From NCBI GenBank assembly GCA_949358305.1, contig OX442320.1:188501-252500 (forward strand): DNA of 64,000 nucleotides, in the 5' to 3' direction. The notes below the pieces were generated by a model. The model was not told the DNA's origin. It worked only from the letters and a program-made list of their open reading frames with translations, and made no database searches. Within the stretch, counting starts at the first letter, position 1; each line of letters starts with the position of its first letter. Positions 18,985-33,900 of the stretch are shown in pieces. The position numbers were made by a program, and so were the translations under genes. Source of the stretch: Strigamia acuminata (lineage: Eukaryota > Arthropoda > Chilopoda > Geophilomorpha > Linotaeniidae).

Positions 18985-21900
18985 CGTGATGAGATCAAAA
19001 GTCTATTCTCCCAAATCATTGCTTGGATGTTTCTAAAACTTACATTGGAGCCTTCTACTAAGGTTTAAACACTATTTCTGAACATTCAGAGACATTGGTC
19101 TTGTGGTGTTTGTGCTAAGTCAACTGTGATGAGATCAAAAGTCTATTCTCCCAAATCATTGCTTGGATGTTTCTAAAACTTACATTGGAGCCTTCTACTA
19201 AGGTTTAAACACTATTTCTGAACATTCAGAGACATTAGTCTTGTGGTGTTTGTGCTAAGTCAACTATGATGAGATCAAAAGTCTATTCTCCCAAATGATT
19301 GCTTGGATGTTGCTAAAACTTCCCTTGAAGTCTTCTACTAAGGTTTAAACACTATTTCTGAACATTCAGAGACATTGGTCTTGTGGTGTTTGTGCTAAGT
19401 CAACTGCGATGTGAAATGAGCTCAAAATTTTTTTTTCAAAATTTATTGCTTGGATGTTGCTAAAACTTTCATTGGAGCCTTCTACTAAGGTTTAAACACT
19501 ATTTCTGAACATTCAGAGACATTGGTCTTGTGGTGTTTGTGCTAAGTCAACTGTGATGAGATCAAAAGTCTATTCTCCCAAATCATTGCTTGGATGTTTC
19601 TAAAACTTACATTGGAGCCTTCTACTAAGGTTTAAACACTATTTCTGAACATTCAGAGACATTGGTCTTGTGGTGTTTGTGCTAAGTCAACTATGATGAG
19701 ATCAAAAGTCTATTCTCCCAAATGATTGCTTGGATGTTGCTAAAACTTCCCTTGAAGTCTTCTACTAAGGTTTAAACACTATTTCTGAACATTCAGAGAC
19801 ATTGGTCTTGTGGTGTTTGTGCTAAGTCAACTGCGATGTGAAATGAGCTCAAAATTTTTTTTTCAAAATTTATTGCTTGGATGTTGCTAAAACTTTCATT
19901 GGAGCCTTCTACTAAGGTTTAAACACTATTTCTGAACATTCAGAGACATTGGTCTTGTGGTGTTTGTGCTAAGTCAACTGTGATGAGATCAAAAGTCTAT
20001 TCTCCCAAATCATTGCTTGGATGTTTCTAAAACTTACATTGGAGCCTTCTACTAAGGGTTAAACACTATTTCTGAACATTCAGAGACATTGGTCTTGTGG
20101 TGTTTGTGCTAAGTCAACTATGATGAGATCATAAGTCTATTCTCCCAAATCATTGCTTGGATGTTTCTAAAACTTACATTGGAGCCTTCTACTAAGGTTT
20201 AAACACTATTTCTGAACATTCAGAGACATTGGTCTTGTGGTGTTTGTGCTAAGTCAACTATGATGAGATCAAAAGTCTATTCTCCCAAATCATTGCTTGG
20301 ATGTTTCTAAAACTTACATTGGAGCCTTCTACTAAGGTTTAAACACTATTTCTGAACATTCAGAGACATTGGTCTTGTGGTGTTTGTGCTAAGTCAACTG
20401 CGATGTGAAATGAGCTCAAAATTTTTTTTTCAAAATTTATTGCTTGGATGTTGCTAAAACTTACATTGGAGCCTTCTACTAAGGTTTAAACACTATTTCT
20501 GAATATTCAGAGACATTGGTCTTGTGGTGTTTGTGCTAAGTCAACTGTGATGAGATCAAAAGTCTATTCTCCCAAATCATTGCTTGGATGTTTCTAAAAC
20601 TTACATTGGAGCCTTCTACTAAGGTTTAAACACTATTTTTGAACATTCAGAGACATTGGTCTTGTGGTGTTTGTGCTAAGTCAACTATGATGAGATCAAA
20701 AGTCTATTCTCCCAAATGATTGCTTGGATATTTCTAAAACTTACATTGGAGCCTTCTACTAAGGTTTAAACACTATTTCTGAACATTCAGAGACATTGGT
20801 CTTGTGGTGTTTGTGCTAAGTCAACTATGATGAGATCAAAAGTCTATTCTCCCAAATCATTGCTTGGATGTTTCTAAAACTTACATTGGAGCCTTCTACT
20901 AAGGTTTAAACACTATTTCTAAACATTCAGAGACATTGGTCTTGTGGTGTTTGTGCTAAGTCAACTGCGATGTGAAATGAGCTCAAAATTTTTTTTTCAA
21001 AATTTATTGCTTGGATGTTGCTAAAACTTACATTGGAGCCTTCTACTAAGGTTTAAACACTATTTCTGAATATTCAGAGACATTGGTCTTGTGGTGTTTG
21101 TGCTAAGTCAACTGTGATGAGATCAAAAGTCTATTCTCCCAAATTATTGCTTGGATGTTTCTAAAACTTACATTGGAGCCTTCTACTAAGGTTTAAACAC
21201 TATTTCTGAACATTCAGAGACATTGGTCTTGTGGTGTTTGTGCTAAGTCAACTATGATGAGATCAAAAGTCTATTCTCCCAAATGATTGCTTGGATGTTT
21301 CTAAAACTTACATTGGAGCCTTCTACTAAGGTTTAAACACTATTTCTGAACATTCAGAGACATTGGTCTTGTGGTGTTTGTGCTAAGTCAACTATGATGA
21401 GATCAAAAGTCTATTCTCCCAAATCATTGCTTGGATGTTTCTAAAACTTACATTGGAGCCTTCTACTAAGGTTTAAACACTATTTCTGAACATTCAGAGA
21501 CATTGATCTTGTGGTCTTTGTGCTAAGTCAACTGCAATGTGAAATAAGCTCAAAATTTTTTTTCAAAATTTATTGCTTGGATGTTGCTAAAACTTACATT
21601 GAAGGCTTCTACTAAGGTTTAAACACTATTTCTGAACATTCAGAGACATTGGACTTGTGGTGTTTGTGCTAAGTCAACCGTGATGAGATCAAAAGTCTAT
21701 TCTCCCAAATCATTGCTTGGATGTTTCTAAAACTTACATTGGAGCCTTCTACTAAGGTTTAAACACTATTTCTGAACATTCAGAGACATTGGTCTTGTGG
21801 TGTTTGTGCTAAGTCAACTATGATGAGATCAAAAGTCTATTCTCCCAAATGATTGCTTGGATGTTTCTAAAACTTACATTGGAGCCTTCTACTAAGGTTT

Positions 21901-24900
21901 AAACACTATTTCTGAACATTCAGAGACATTGGTCTTGTGGTGTTTGTGCTAAGTTAACTGTGATGAGATCAAAAGTCTATTCTCGCAAATCATTGCTTGG
22001 ATGTTGCTAAAACTTCCCTTGAAGTCTTCTACTAAGGTTTAAACACTATTTCTGAACATTCAGAGACATTGGTCTTGTGGTGTTTGTGCTAAGTCAACTG
22101 CGATGTGAAATAAGCTCAAAATTTTTTTTTCAAAATTTATTGCTTGGATGTTGCTAAAACTTTCATTGGAGCCTTCTACTAAGGTTTAAACACTATTTCT
22201 GAACATTCAGAGACATTGGTCTTGTGGTGTTTGTGCTAAGTCAACTGTGATGAGATCAAAAGTCTATTCTCCCAAATCATTGCTTGGATGTTTCTAAAAC
22301 TTACATTGGAGCCTTCTACTAAGGTTTAAACACTATTTCTGAACATTCAGAGACATTGGTCTTGTGGTGTTTGTGCTAAGTCAACTATGATGAGATCAAA
22401 AGTCTATTCTCCCAAATCATTGCTTGGATGTTTCTAAAACTTACATTGGAGCCTTCTACTAAGGTTTAAACACTATTTCTGAACATTCAGAGACATTGGT
22501 CTTGTGGTGTTTGTGCTAAGTCAACTGTGATGAGATCAAAAGTCTATTCTCCCAAATCATTGCTTGGATGTTTCTAAAACTTACATTGGAGCCTTCTACT
22601 AAGGTTTAAACACTATTTCTGAATATTCAGAGACATTGGTCTTGTGGTGTTTGTGCTAAGTCAACTGTGATGAGATCAAAAGTCTATTCTCCCAAATCAT
22701 TGCTTGGATGTTTCTAAAACTTACATTGGAGCCTTCTACTAAGGTTTAAACACTATTTCTGAACATTCAGAGACATTGGTCTTGTGGTGTTTGTGCTAAG
22801 TCAACTATGATGAGATCAAAAGTCTATTCTCCCAAATGATTGCTTGGATGTTTCTAAAACTTACATTGGAGCCTTCTACTAAGGTTTAAACACTATTTCT
22901 GAACATTCAGAGACATTGGTCTTGTGGTGTTTGTGCTAAGTTAACTGTGATGAGATCAAAAGTCTATTCTCGCAAATCATTGCTTGGATGTTGCTAAAAC
23001 TTCTCTTGAAGTCTTCTACTAAGGTTTAAACACTATTTCTGAACATTTAGAGACATTGGTCTTGTGGTGTTTGTGCTAAGTCAACTGCGATGTGAAATGA
23101 GCTCAAAATTTTTTTTTCAAAATTTATTGCTTGGATGTTGCTAAAACCTACATTGGAGCCTTCTACTAAGGTTTAAACACTATTTCTGAACATTCAGAGA
23201 CATTGGTCTTGTGGTGTTTGTGCTAAGTCAACTATGATGAGATCAAAAGTCTATTCTCCCAAATCATTGCTTGGATGTTTCTAAAACTTACATTGGAGCC
23301 TTCTACTAAGGTTTAAACACTATTTCTGAACATTCAGAGACATTGGTCTTGTGGTGTTTGTGCTAAGTCAACTGCGATGTGAAATGAGCTCAAAATTTTT
23401 TTTTCAAAATTTATTGCTTGGATGTTGCTAAAACTTACATTGGAGCCTTCTACTAAGGTTTAAACACTATTTCTGAATATTCAGAGACATTGGTCTTGTG
23501 GTGTTTGTGCTAAGTCAACTGTGATGAGATCAAAAGTCTATTCTCCCAAATCATTGCTTGGATGTTTCTAAAACTTACATTGGAGCCTTCTACTAAGGTT
23601 TAAACACTATTTCTGAACATTCAGAGACATTGGTCTTGTGGTGTTTGTGCTAAGTCAACTATGATGAGATCAAAAGTCTATTCTCCCAAATGATTGCTTG
23701 GATGTTTCTAAAACTTACATTGGAGCCTTCTACTAAGGTTTAAACACTATTTCTGAACATTCAGAGACATTGGTCTTGTGGTGTTTGTGCTAAGTCAACT
23801 ATGATGAGATCAAAAGTCTATTCTCCCAAATCATTGCTTGGATGTTTCTAAAACTTACATTGGAGCCTTCTACTAAGGTTTAAACACTATTTCTGAACAT
23901 TCAGAGACATTGGTCTTGTGGTGTTTGTGCTAAGTCAACTGCGATGTGAAATGAGCTCAAAATTTTTTTTTCAAAATTTATTGCTTGGATGTTGCTAAAA
24001 CTTACATTGGAGCCTTCTACTAAGGTTTAAACACTATTTCTGAATATTCAGAGACATTGGTCTTGTGGTGTTTGTGCTAAGTCAACTGTGATGAGATCAA
24101 AAGTCTATTCTCCCAAATTATTGCTTGGATGTTTCTAAAACTTACATTGGAGCCTTCTACTAAGGTTTAAACACTATTTCTGAACATTCAGAGACATTGG
24201 TCTTGTGGTGTTTGTGCTAAGTCAACTATGATGAGATCAAAAGTCTATTCTCCCAAATGATTGCTTGGATGTTTCTAAAACTTACATTGGAGCCTTCTAC
24301 TAAGGTTTAAACACTATTTCTGAACATTCAGAGACATTGGTCTTGTGGTGTTTGTGCTAAGTCAACTATGATGAGATCAAAAGTCTATTCTCCCAAATCA
24401 TTGCTTGGATGTTTCTAAAACTTACATTGGAGCCTTCTACTAAGGTTTAAACACTATTTCTGAACATTCAGAGACATTGATCTTGTGGTCTTTGTGCTAA
24501 GTCAACTGCAATGTGAAATAAGCTCAAAATTTTTTTTTCAAAATTTATTGCTTGGATGTTGCTAAAACTTACATTGAAGGCTTCTACTAAGGTTTAAACA
24601 CTATTTCTGAACATTCAGAGACATTGGACTTGTGGTGTTTGTGCTAAGTCAACCGTGATGAGATCAAAAGTCTATTCTCCCAAATCATTGCTTGGATGTT
24701 TCTAAAACTTACATTGGAGCCTTCTACTAAGGTTTAAACACTATTTCTGAACATTCAGAGACATTGGTCTTGTGGTGTTTGTGCTAAGTCAACTATGATG
24801 AGATCAAAAGTCTATTCTCCCAAATCATTGCTTGGATGTTTCTAAAACTTACATTGGAGCCTTCTACTAAGGTTTAAACACTATTTCTGAACATTCAGAG

Positions 24901-27900
24901 ACATTGGTCTTGTGGTGTTTGTGCTAAGTCAACTGCGATGTAAAATGAGCTCAAAATTTTTTTTTCAAAATTTATTGCTTGGATGTTGCTAAAACTTACA
25001 TTGGAGCCTTCTACTAAGGTTTAAACACTATTTCTGAATATTCAGAGACATTGGTCTTGTGGTGTTTGTGCTAAGTCAACTGTGATGAGATCAAAAGTCT
25101 ATTCTCCCAAATCATTGCTTGGATGTTTCTAAAACTTACATTGGAGCCTTCTACTAAGGTTTAAACACTATTTCTGAACATTCAGAGACATTGGTCTTGT
25201 GGTGTTTGTGCTAAGTCAACTATGATGAGATCAAAAGTCTATTCTCCCAAATGATTGCTTGGATGTTTCTAAAACTTACATTGGAGCCTTCTACTAAGGT
25301 TTAAACACTATTTCTGAACATTCAGAGACATTGGTCTTGTGGTGTTTGTGCTAAGTCAACTATGATGAGATCAAAAGTCTATTCTCCCAAATCATTGCTT
25401 GGATGTTTCTAAAACTTACATTGGAGCCTTCTACTAAGGTTTAAACACTATTTCTGAACATTCAGAGACATTGGTCTTGTGGTGTTTGTGCTAAGTCAAC
25501 TGCGATGTGAAATGAGCTCAAAATTTTTTTTTCAAAATTTATTGCTTGGATGTTGCTAAAACTTACATTGGAGCCTTCTACTAAGGTTTAAACACTATTT
25601 CTGAATATTCAGAGACATTGGTCTTGTGGTGTTTGTGCTAAGTCAACTGTGATGAGATCAAAAGTCTATTCTCCCAAATTATTGCTTGGATGTTTCTAAA
25701 ACTTACATTGGAGCCTTCTACTAAGGTTTAAACACTATTTCTGAACATTCAGAGACATTGGTCTTGTGGTGTTTGTGCTAAGTCAACTATGATGAGATCA
25801 AAAGTCTATTCTCCCAAATGATTGCTTGGATGTTTCTAAAACTTACATTGGAGCCTTCTACTAAGGTTTAAACACTATTTCTGAACATTCAGAGACATTG
25901 GTCTTGTGGTGTTTGTGCTAAGTCAACTATGATGAGATCAAAAGTCTATTCTCCCAAATCATTGCTTGGATGTTTCTAAAACTTACATTGGAGCCTTCTA
26001 CTAAGGTTTAAACACTATTTCTGAACATTCAGAGACATTGATCTTGTGGTCTTTGTGCTAAGTCAACTGCAATGTGAAATAAGCTCAAAATTTTTTTTTC
26101 AAAATTTATTGCTTGGATGTTGCTAAAACTTACATTGAAGGCTTCTACTAAGGTTTAAACACTATTTCTGAACATTCAGAGACATTGGACTTGTGGTGTT
26201 TGTGCTAAGTCAACCGTGATGAGATCAAAAGTCTATTCTCCCAAATCATTGCTTGGATGTTTCTAAAACTTACATTGGAGCCTTCTACTAAGGTTTAAAC
26301 ACTATTTCTGAACATTCAGAGACATTGGTCTTGTGGTGTTTGTGCTAAGTCAACTATGATGAGATCAAAAGTCTATTCTCCCAAATGATTGCTTGGATGT
26401 TTCTAAAACTTACATTGGAGCCTTCTACTAAGGTTTAAACACTATTTCTGAACATTCAGAGACATTGGTCTTGTGGTGTTTGTGCTAAGTTAACTGTGAT
26501 GAGATCAAAAGTCTATTCTCGCAAATCATTGCTTGGATGTTGCTAAAACTTCCCTTGAAGTCTTCTACTAAGGTTTAAACACTATTTCTGAACATTCAGA
26601 GACATTGGTCTTGTGGTGTTTGTGCTAAGTCAACTGCGATGTGAAATGAGCTTAAAATTTTTTTTTCAAAATTTATTGCTTGGATGTTGCTAAAACTTTC
26701 ATTGGAGCCTTCTACTAAGGTTTAAACACTATTTCTGAACATTCAGAGACATTGGTCTTGTGGTGTTTGTGCTAAGTCAACCGTGATGAGATCAAAAGTC
26801 TATTCTCCCAAATCATTGCTTGGATGTTTCTAAAACTTACATTGGAGCCTTCTACTAAGGTTTAAACACTATTTCTGAACATTCAGAGACATTGGTCTTG
26901 TGGTGTTTGTGCTAAGTCAACTATGATGAGATCAAAAGTCTATTCTCCCAAATGATTGCTTGGATGTTTCTAAAACTTACATTGGAGCCTTCTACTAAGG
27001 TTTAAACACTATTTCTGAACATTCAGAGACATTGGTCTTGTGGTGTTTGTGCTAAGTTAACTGTGATGAGATCAAAAGTCTATTCTCGCAAATCATTGCT
27101 TGGATGTTGCTAAAACTTCCCTTGAAGTCTTCTACTAAGGTTTAAACACTATTTCTAAACATTCAGAGACATTGGTCTTGTGGTGTTTGTGCTAAGTCAA
27201 CTGCGATGTGAAATGAGCTTAAAATTTTTTTTTCAAAATTTATTGCTTGGATGTTGCTAAAACTTACATTGGAGCCTTCTACTAAGGTTTAAACACTATT
27301 TCTGAACATTCAGAGACATTGGTCTTGTGGTGTTTGTGCTAAGTCAACTGTGATGAGATCAAAAGTCTATTCTCCCAAATCATTGCTTGGATGTTTCTAA
27401 AACTTACATTGGAGCCTTCTACTAAGGTTTAAACACTATTTCTGAACATTCAGAGACATTGGTCTTGTGGTGTTTGTGCTAAGTTAACTGTGATGAGATC
27501 AAAAGTCTATTCTCGCAAATCATTGCTTGGATGTTGCTAAAACTTCCCTTGAAGTCTTCTACTAAGGTTTAAACACTATTTCTGAACATTCAGAGACATT
27601 GGTCTTGTGGTGTTTGTGCTAAGTCAACTGCGATGTGAAATGAGCTTAAAATTTTTTTTTCAAAATTTATTGCTTGGATGTTGCTAAAACTTTCATTGGA
27701 GCCTTCTACTAAGGTTTAAACACTATTTCTGAACATTCAGAGACATTGGTCTTGTGGTGTTTGTGCTAAGTCAACTATGATGAGATCAAAAGTCTATTCT
27801 CCCAAATCATTGCTTGGATGTTTCTAAAACTTACATTGGAGCCTTCTACTAAGGTTTAAACACTATTTCTGAACATTCAGAGACATTGGTCTTGTGGTGT

Positions 27901-30900
27901 TTGTGCTAAGTCAACTGCGATGTAAAATGAGCTCAAAATTTTTTTTTCAAAATTTATTGCTTGGATGTTGCTAAAACTTACATTGGAGCCTTCTACTAAG
28001 GTTTAAACACTATTTCTGAATATTCAGAGACATTGGTCTTGTGGTGTTTGTGCTAAGTCAACTGTGATGAGATCAAAAGTCTATTCTCCCAAATCATTGC
28101 TTGGATGTTTCTAAAACTTACATTGGAGCCTTCTACTAAGGTTTAAACACTATTTCTGAACATTCAGAGACATTGGTCTTGTGGTGTTTGTGCTAAGTCA
28201 ACTATGATGAGATCAAAAGTCTATTCTCCCAAATGATTGCTTGGATGTTTCTAAAACTTACATTGGAGCCTTCTACTAAGGTTTAAACACTATTTCTGAG
28301 CATTCAGAGACATTGGTCTTGTGGTGTTTGTGCTAAGTTAACTGTGATGAGATCAAAAGTCTATTCTCGCAAATCATTGCTTGGATGTTGCTAAAACTTC
28401 TCTTGAAGTCTTCTACTAAGGTTTAAACACTATTTCTGAACATTTAGAGACATTGGTCTTGTGGTGTTTGTGCTAAGTCAACTGCGATGTGAAATGAGCT
28501 CAAAATTTTTTTTTCAAAATTTATTGCTTGGATGTTGCTAAAACCTACATTGGAGCCTTCTACTAAGGTTTAAACACTATTTCTGAACATTCAGAGACAT
28601 TGGTCTTGTGGTGTTTGTGCTAAGTTAACTGTGATGAGATCAAAAGTCTATTCTCGCAAATCATTGCTTGGATGTTGCTAAAACTTCCCTTGAAGTCTTC
28701 TACTAAGGTTTAAACACTATTTCTGAACATTCAGAGACATTGGTCTTGTGGTGTTTGTGCTAAGTCAACTGCGATGTGAAATGAGCTCAAAATTTTTTTT
28801 TCAAAATTTATTGCTTGGATGTTGCTAAAACTTTCATTGGAGCCTTCTACTAAGGTTTAAACACTATTTCTGAACATTCAGAGACATTGGTCTTGTGGTG
28901 TTTGTGCTAAGTCAACTGTGATGAGATCAAAAGTCTATTCTCCCAAATCATTGCTTGGATGTTTCTAAAACTTACATTGGAGCCTTCTACTAAGGTTTAA
29001 ACACTATTTCTGAACATTCAGAGACATTGGTCTTGTGGTGTTTGTGCTAAGTCAACTATGATGAGATCAAAAGTCTATTCTCCCAAATCATTGCTTGGAT
29101 GTTTCTAAAACTTACATTGGAGCCTTCTACTAAGGTTTAAACACTATTTCTGAACATTCAGAGACATTGGTCTTGTGGTGTTTGTGCTAAGTCAACTATG
29201 ATGAGATCAAAAGTCTATTCTCCCAAATCATTGCTTGGATGTTTCTAAAACTTACATTGGAGCCTTCTACTAAGGTTTAAACACTATTTCTGAACATTCA
29301 GAGACATTGGTCTTGTGGTGTTTGTGCTAAGTCAACTGCGATGTGAAATGAGCTCAAAATTTTTTTTTCAAAATTTATTGCTTGGATGTTGCTAAAACTT
29401 ACATTGGAGCCTTCTACTAAGGTTTAAACACTATTTCTGAATATTCAGAGACATTGGTCTTGTGGTGTTTGTGCTAAGTCAACTGTGATGAGATCAAAAG
29501 TCTATTCTCCCAAATTATTGCTTGGATGTTTCTAAAACTTACATTGGAGCCTTCTACTAAGGTTTAAACACTATTTCTGAACATTCAGAGACATTGGTCT
29601 TGTGGTGTTTATGCTAAGTCAACTGCGATGTGAAATGAGCTCAAAATTTTTTTTTCAAAATTTATTGCTTGGATGTTGCTAAAACTTACATTGGAGCCTT
29701 CTACTAAGGTTTAAACACTATTTCTGAATATTCAGAGACATTGGTCTTGTGGTGTTTGTGCTAAGTCAACTGTGATGAGATCAAAAGTCTATTCTCCCAA
29801 ATTATTGCTTGGATGTTTCTAAAACTTACATTGGAGCCTTCTACTAAGGTTTAAACACTATTTCTGAACATTCAGAGACATTGGTCTTGTGGTGTTTGTG
29901 CTAAGTCAACTATGATGAGATCAAAAGTCTATTCTCTCAAATGATTGCTTGGATGTTTCTAAAACTTACATTGGAGCCTTCTACTAAGGTTTAAACACTA
30001 TTTCTGAACATTCAGAGACATTGGTCTTGTGGTGTTTGTGCTAAGTCAACTATGATGAGATCAAAAGTCTATTCTCCCAAATCATTGCTTGGATGTTTCT
30101 AAAACTTACATTGGAGCCTTCTACTAAGGTTTAAACACTATTTCTGAACATTCAGAGACATTGATCTTGTGGTCTTTGTGCTAAGTCAACTGCAATGTGA
30201 AATAAGCTCAAAATTTTTTTTTCAAAATTTATTGCTTGGATGTTGCTAAAACTTACATTGAAGGCTTCTACTAAGGTTTAAACACTATTTCTGAACATTC
30301 AGAGACATTGGACTTGTGGTGTTTGTGCTAAGTCAACCGTGATGAGATCAAAAGTCTATTCTCCCAAATCATTGCTTGGATGTTTCTAAAACTTACATTG
30401 GAGCCTTCTACTAAGGTTTAAACACTATTTCTGAACATTCAGAGACATTGGTCTTGTGGTGTTTGTGCTAAGTCAACTATGATGAGATCAAAAGTCTATT
30501 CTCCCAAATGATTGCTTGGATGTTTCTAAAACTTACATTGGAGCCTTCTACTAAGGTTTAAACACTATTTCTGAACATTCAGAGACATTGGTCTTGTGGT
30601 GTTTGTGCTAAGTTAACTGTGATGAGATCAAAAGTCTATTCTCGCAAATCATTGCTTGGATGTTGCTAAAACTTCCCTTGAAGTCTTCTACTAAGGTTTA
30701 AACACTATTTCTGAACATTCAGAGACATTGGTCTTGTGGTGTTTGTGCTAAGTCAACTATGATGAGATCAAAAGTCTATTCTCCCAAATCATTGCTTGGA
30801 TGTTTCTAAAACTTACATTGGAGCCTTCTACTAAGGTTTAAACACTATTTCTGAACATTCAGAGACATTGGTCTTGTGGTGTTTGTGCTAAGTCAACTGC

Positions 30901-33900
30901 GATGTGAAATGAGCTCAAAATTTTTTTTTCAAAATTTATTGCTTGGATGTTGCTAAAACTTACATTGGAGCCTTCTACTAAGGTTTAAACACTATTTCTG
31001 AACATTCAGAGACATTAGTCTTGTGGTGTTTGTGCTAAGTTAACTGTGATGAGATCAAAAGTCTATTCTCGCAAATCTTTGCTTGGATGTTGCTAAAACT
31101 TCCCTTGAAGTCTTCTACTAAGGTTTAAACACTATTTCTGAACATTCAGAGACATTGGTCTTGTGGTGTTTGTGCTAAGTCAACTGCGATGTGAAATGAG
31201 CTCAAAATTTTTTTTTCAAAATTTATTGCTTGGATGTTGCTAAAACTTTCATTGGAGCCTTCTACTAAGGTTTAAACACTATTTCTGAACATTCAGAGAC
31301 ATTGGTCTTGTGGTGTTTGTGCTAAGTCAACTGTGATGAGATCAAAAGTCTATTCTCCCAAATCATTGCTTGGATGTTTCTAAAACTTACATTGGAGCCT
31401 TCTACTAAGGTTTAAACACTATTTCTGAACATTCAGAGACATTGGTCTTGTGGTGTTTGTGCTAAGTCAACTATGATGAGATCAAAAGTCTATTCTCCCA
31501 AATCATTGCTTGGATGTTTCTAAAACTTACATTGGAGCCTTCTACTAAGGTTTAAACACTATTTCTGAACATTCAGAGACATTGGTCTTGTGGTGTTTGT
31601 GCTAAGTCAACTATGATGAGATCAAAAGTCTATTCTCCCAAATCATTGCTTGGATGTTTCTAAAACTTACATTGGAGCCTTCTACTAAGGTTTAAACACT
31701 ATTTCTGAACATTCAGAGACATTGGTCTTGTGGTGTTTGTGCTAAGTCAACTGCGATGTGAAATGAGCTCAAAATTTTTTTTTCAAAATTTATTGCTTGG
31801 ATGTTGCTAAAACTTACATTGGAGCCTTCTACTAAGGTTTAAACACTATTTCTGAATATTCAGAGACATTGGTCTTGTGGTGTTTGTGCTAAGTCAACTG
31901 TGATGAGATCAAAAGTCTATTCTCCCAAATTATTGCTTGGATGTTTCTAAAACTTACATTGGAGCCTTCTACTAAGGTTTAAACACTATTTCTGAACATT
32001 CAGAGACATTGGTCTTGTGGTGTTTGTGCTAAGTCAACTATGATGAGATCAAAAGTCTATTCTCTCAAATGATTGCTTGGATGTTTCTAAAACTTACATT
32101 GGAGCCTTCTACTAAGGTTTAAACACTATTTCTGAACATTCAGAGACATTGGTCTTGTGGTGTTTGTGCTAAGTCAACTATGATGAGATCAAAAGTCTAT
32201 TCTCCCAAATCATTGCTTGGATGTTTCTAAAACTTACATTGGAGCCTTCTACTAAGGTTTAAACACTATTTCTGAACATTCAGAGACATTGATCTTGTGG
32301 TCTTTGTGCTAAGTCAACTGCAATGTGAAATAAGCTCAAAATTTTTTTTTCAAAATTTATTGCTTGGATGTTGCTAAAACTTACATTGAAGGCTTCTACT
32401 AAGGTTTAAACACTATTTCTGAACATTCAGAGACATTGGACTTGTGGTGTTTGTGCTAAGTCAACCGTGATGAGATCAAAAGTCTATTCTCCCAAATCAT
32501 TGCTTGGATGTTTCTAAAACTTACATTGGAGCCTTCTACTAAGGTTTAAACACTATTTCTGAACATTCAGAGACATTGGTCTTGTGGTGTTTGTGCTAAG
32601 TCAACTATGATGAGATCAAAAGTCTATTCTCCCAAATGATTGCTTGGATGTTTCTAAAACTTACATTGGAGCCTTCTACTAAGGTTTAAACACTATTTCT
32701 GAACATTCAGAGACATTGGTCTTGTGGTGTTTGTGCTAAGTTAACTGTGATGAGATCAAAAGTCTATTCTCGCAAATCATTGCTTGGATGTTGCTAAAAC
32801 TTCCCTTGAAGTCTTCTACTAAGGTTTAAACACTATTTCTGAACATTCAGAGACATTGGTCTTGTGGTGTTTGTGCTAAGTCAACTATGATGAGATCAAA
32901 AGTCTATTCTCCCAAATCATTGCTTGGATGTTTCTAAAACTTACATTGGAGCCTTCTACTAAGGTTTAAACACTATTTCTGAACATTCAGAGACATTGGT
33001 CTTGTGGTGTTTGTGCTAAGTCAACTGCGATGTGAAATGAGCTCAAAATTTTTTTTTCAAAATTTATTGCTTGGATGTTGCTAAAACTTACATTGGAGCC
33101 TTCTACTAAGGTTTAAACACTATTTCTGAATATTCAGAGACATTGGTCTTGTGGTGTTTGTGCTAAGTCAACTGTGATGAGATCAAAAGTCTATTCTCCC
33201 AAATTATTGCTTGGATGTTTCTAAAACTTACATTGGAGCCTTCTACTAAGGTTTAAACACTATTTCTGAACATTCAGAGACATTGGTCTTGTGGTGTTTG
33301 TGCTAAGTCAACTATGATGAGATCAAAAGTCTATTCTCCCAAATGATTGCTTGGATGTTTCTAAAACTTACATTGGAGCCTTCTACTAAGGTTTAAACAC
33401 TATTTCTGAACATTCAGAGACATTGGTCTTGTGGTGTTTGTGCTAAGTCAACTATGATGAGATCAAAAGTCTATTCTCCCAAATCATTGCTTGGATGTTT
33501 CTAAAACTTACATTGGAGCCTTCTACTAAGGTTTAAACACTATTTCTGAACATTCAGAGACATTGATCTTGTGGTCTTTGTGCTAAGTCAACTGCAATGT
33601 GAAATCAGCTCAAAATTTTTTTTTCAAAATTTATTGCTTGGATGTTGCTAAAACTTACATTGAAGGCTTCTACTAAGGTTTAAACACTATTTCTGAACAT
33701 TCAGAGACATTGGACTTGTGGTGTTTGTGCTAAGTCAACCGTGATGAGATCAAAAGTCTATTCTCCCAAATCATTGCTTGGATGTTTCTAAAACTTACAT
33801 TGGAGCCTTCTACTAAGGTTTAAACACTATTTCTGAACATTCAGAGACATTGGTCTTGTGGTGTTTGTGCTAAGTCAACTATGATGAGATCAAAAGTCTA

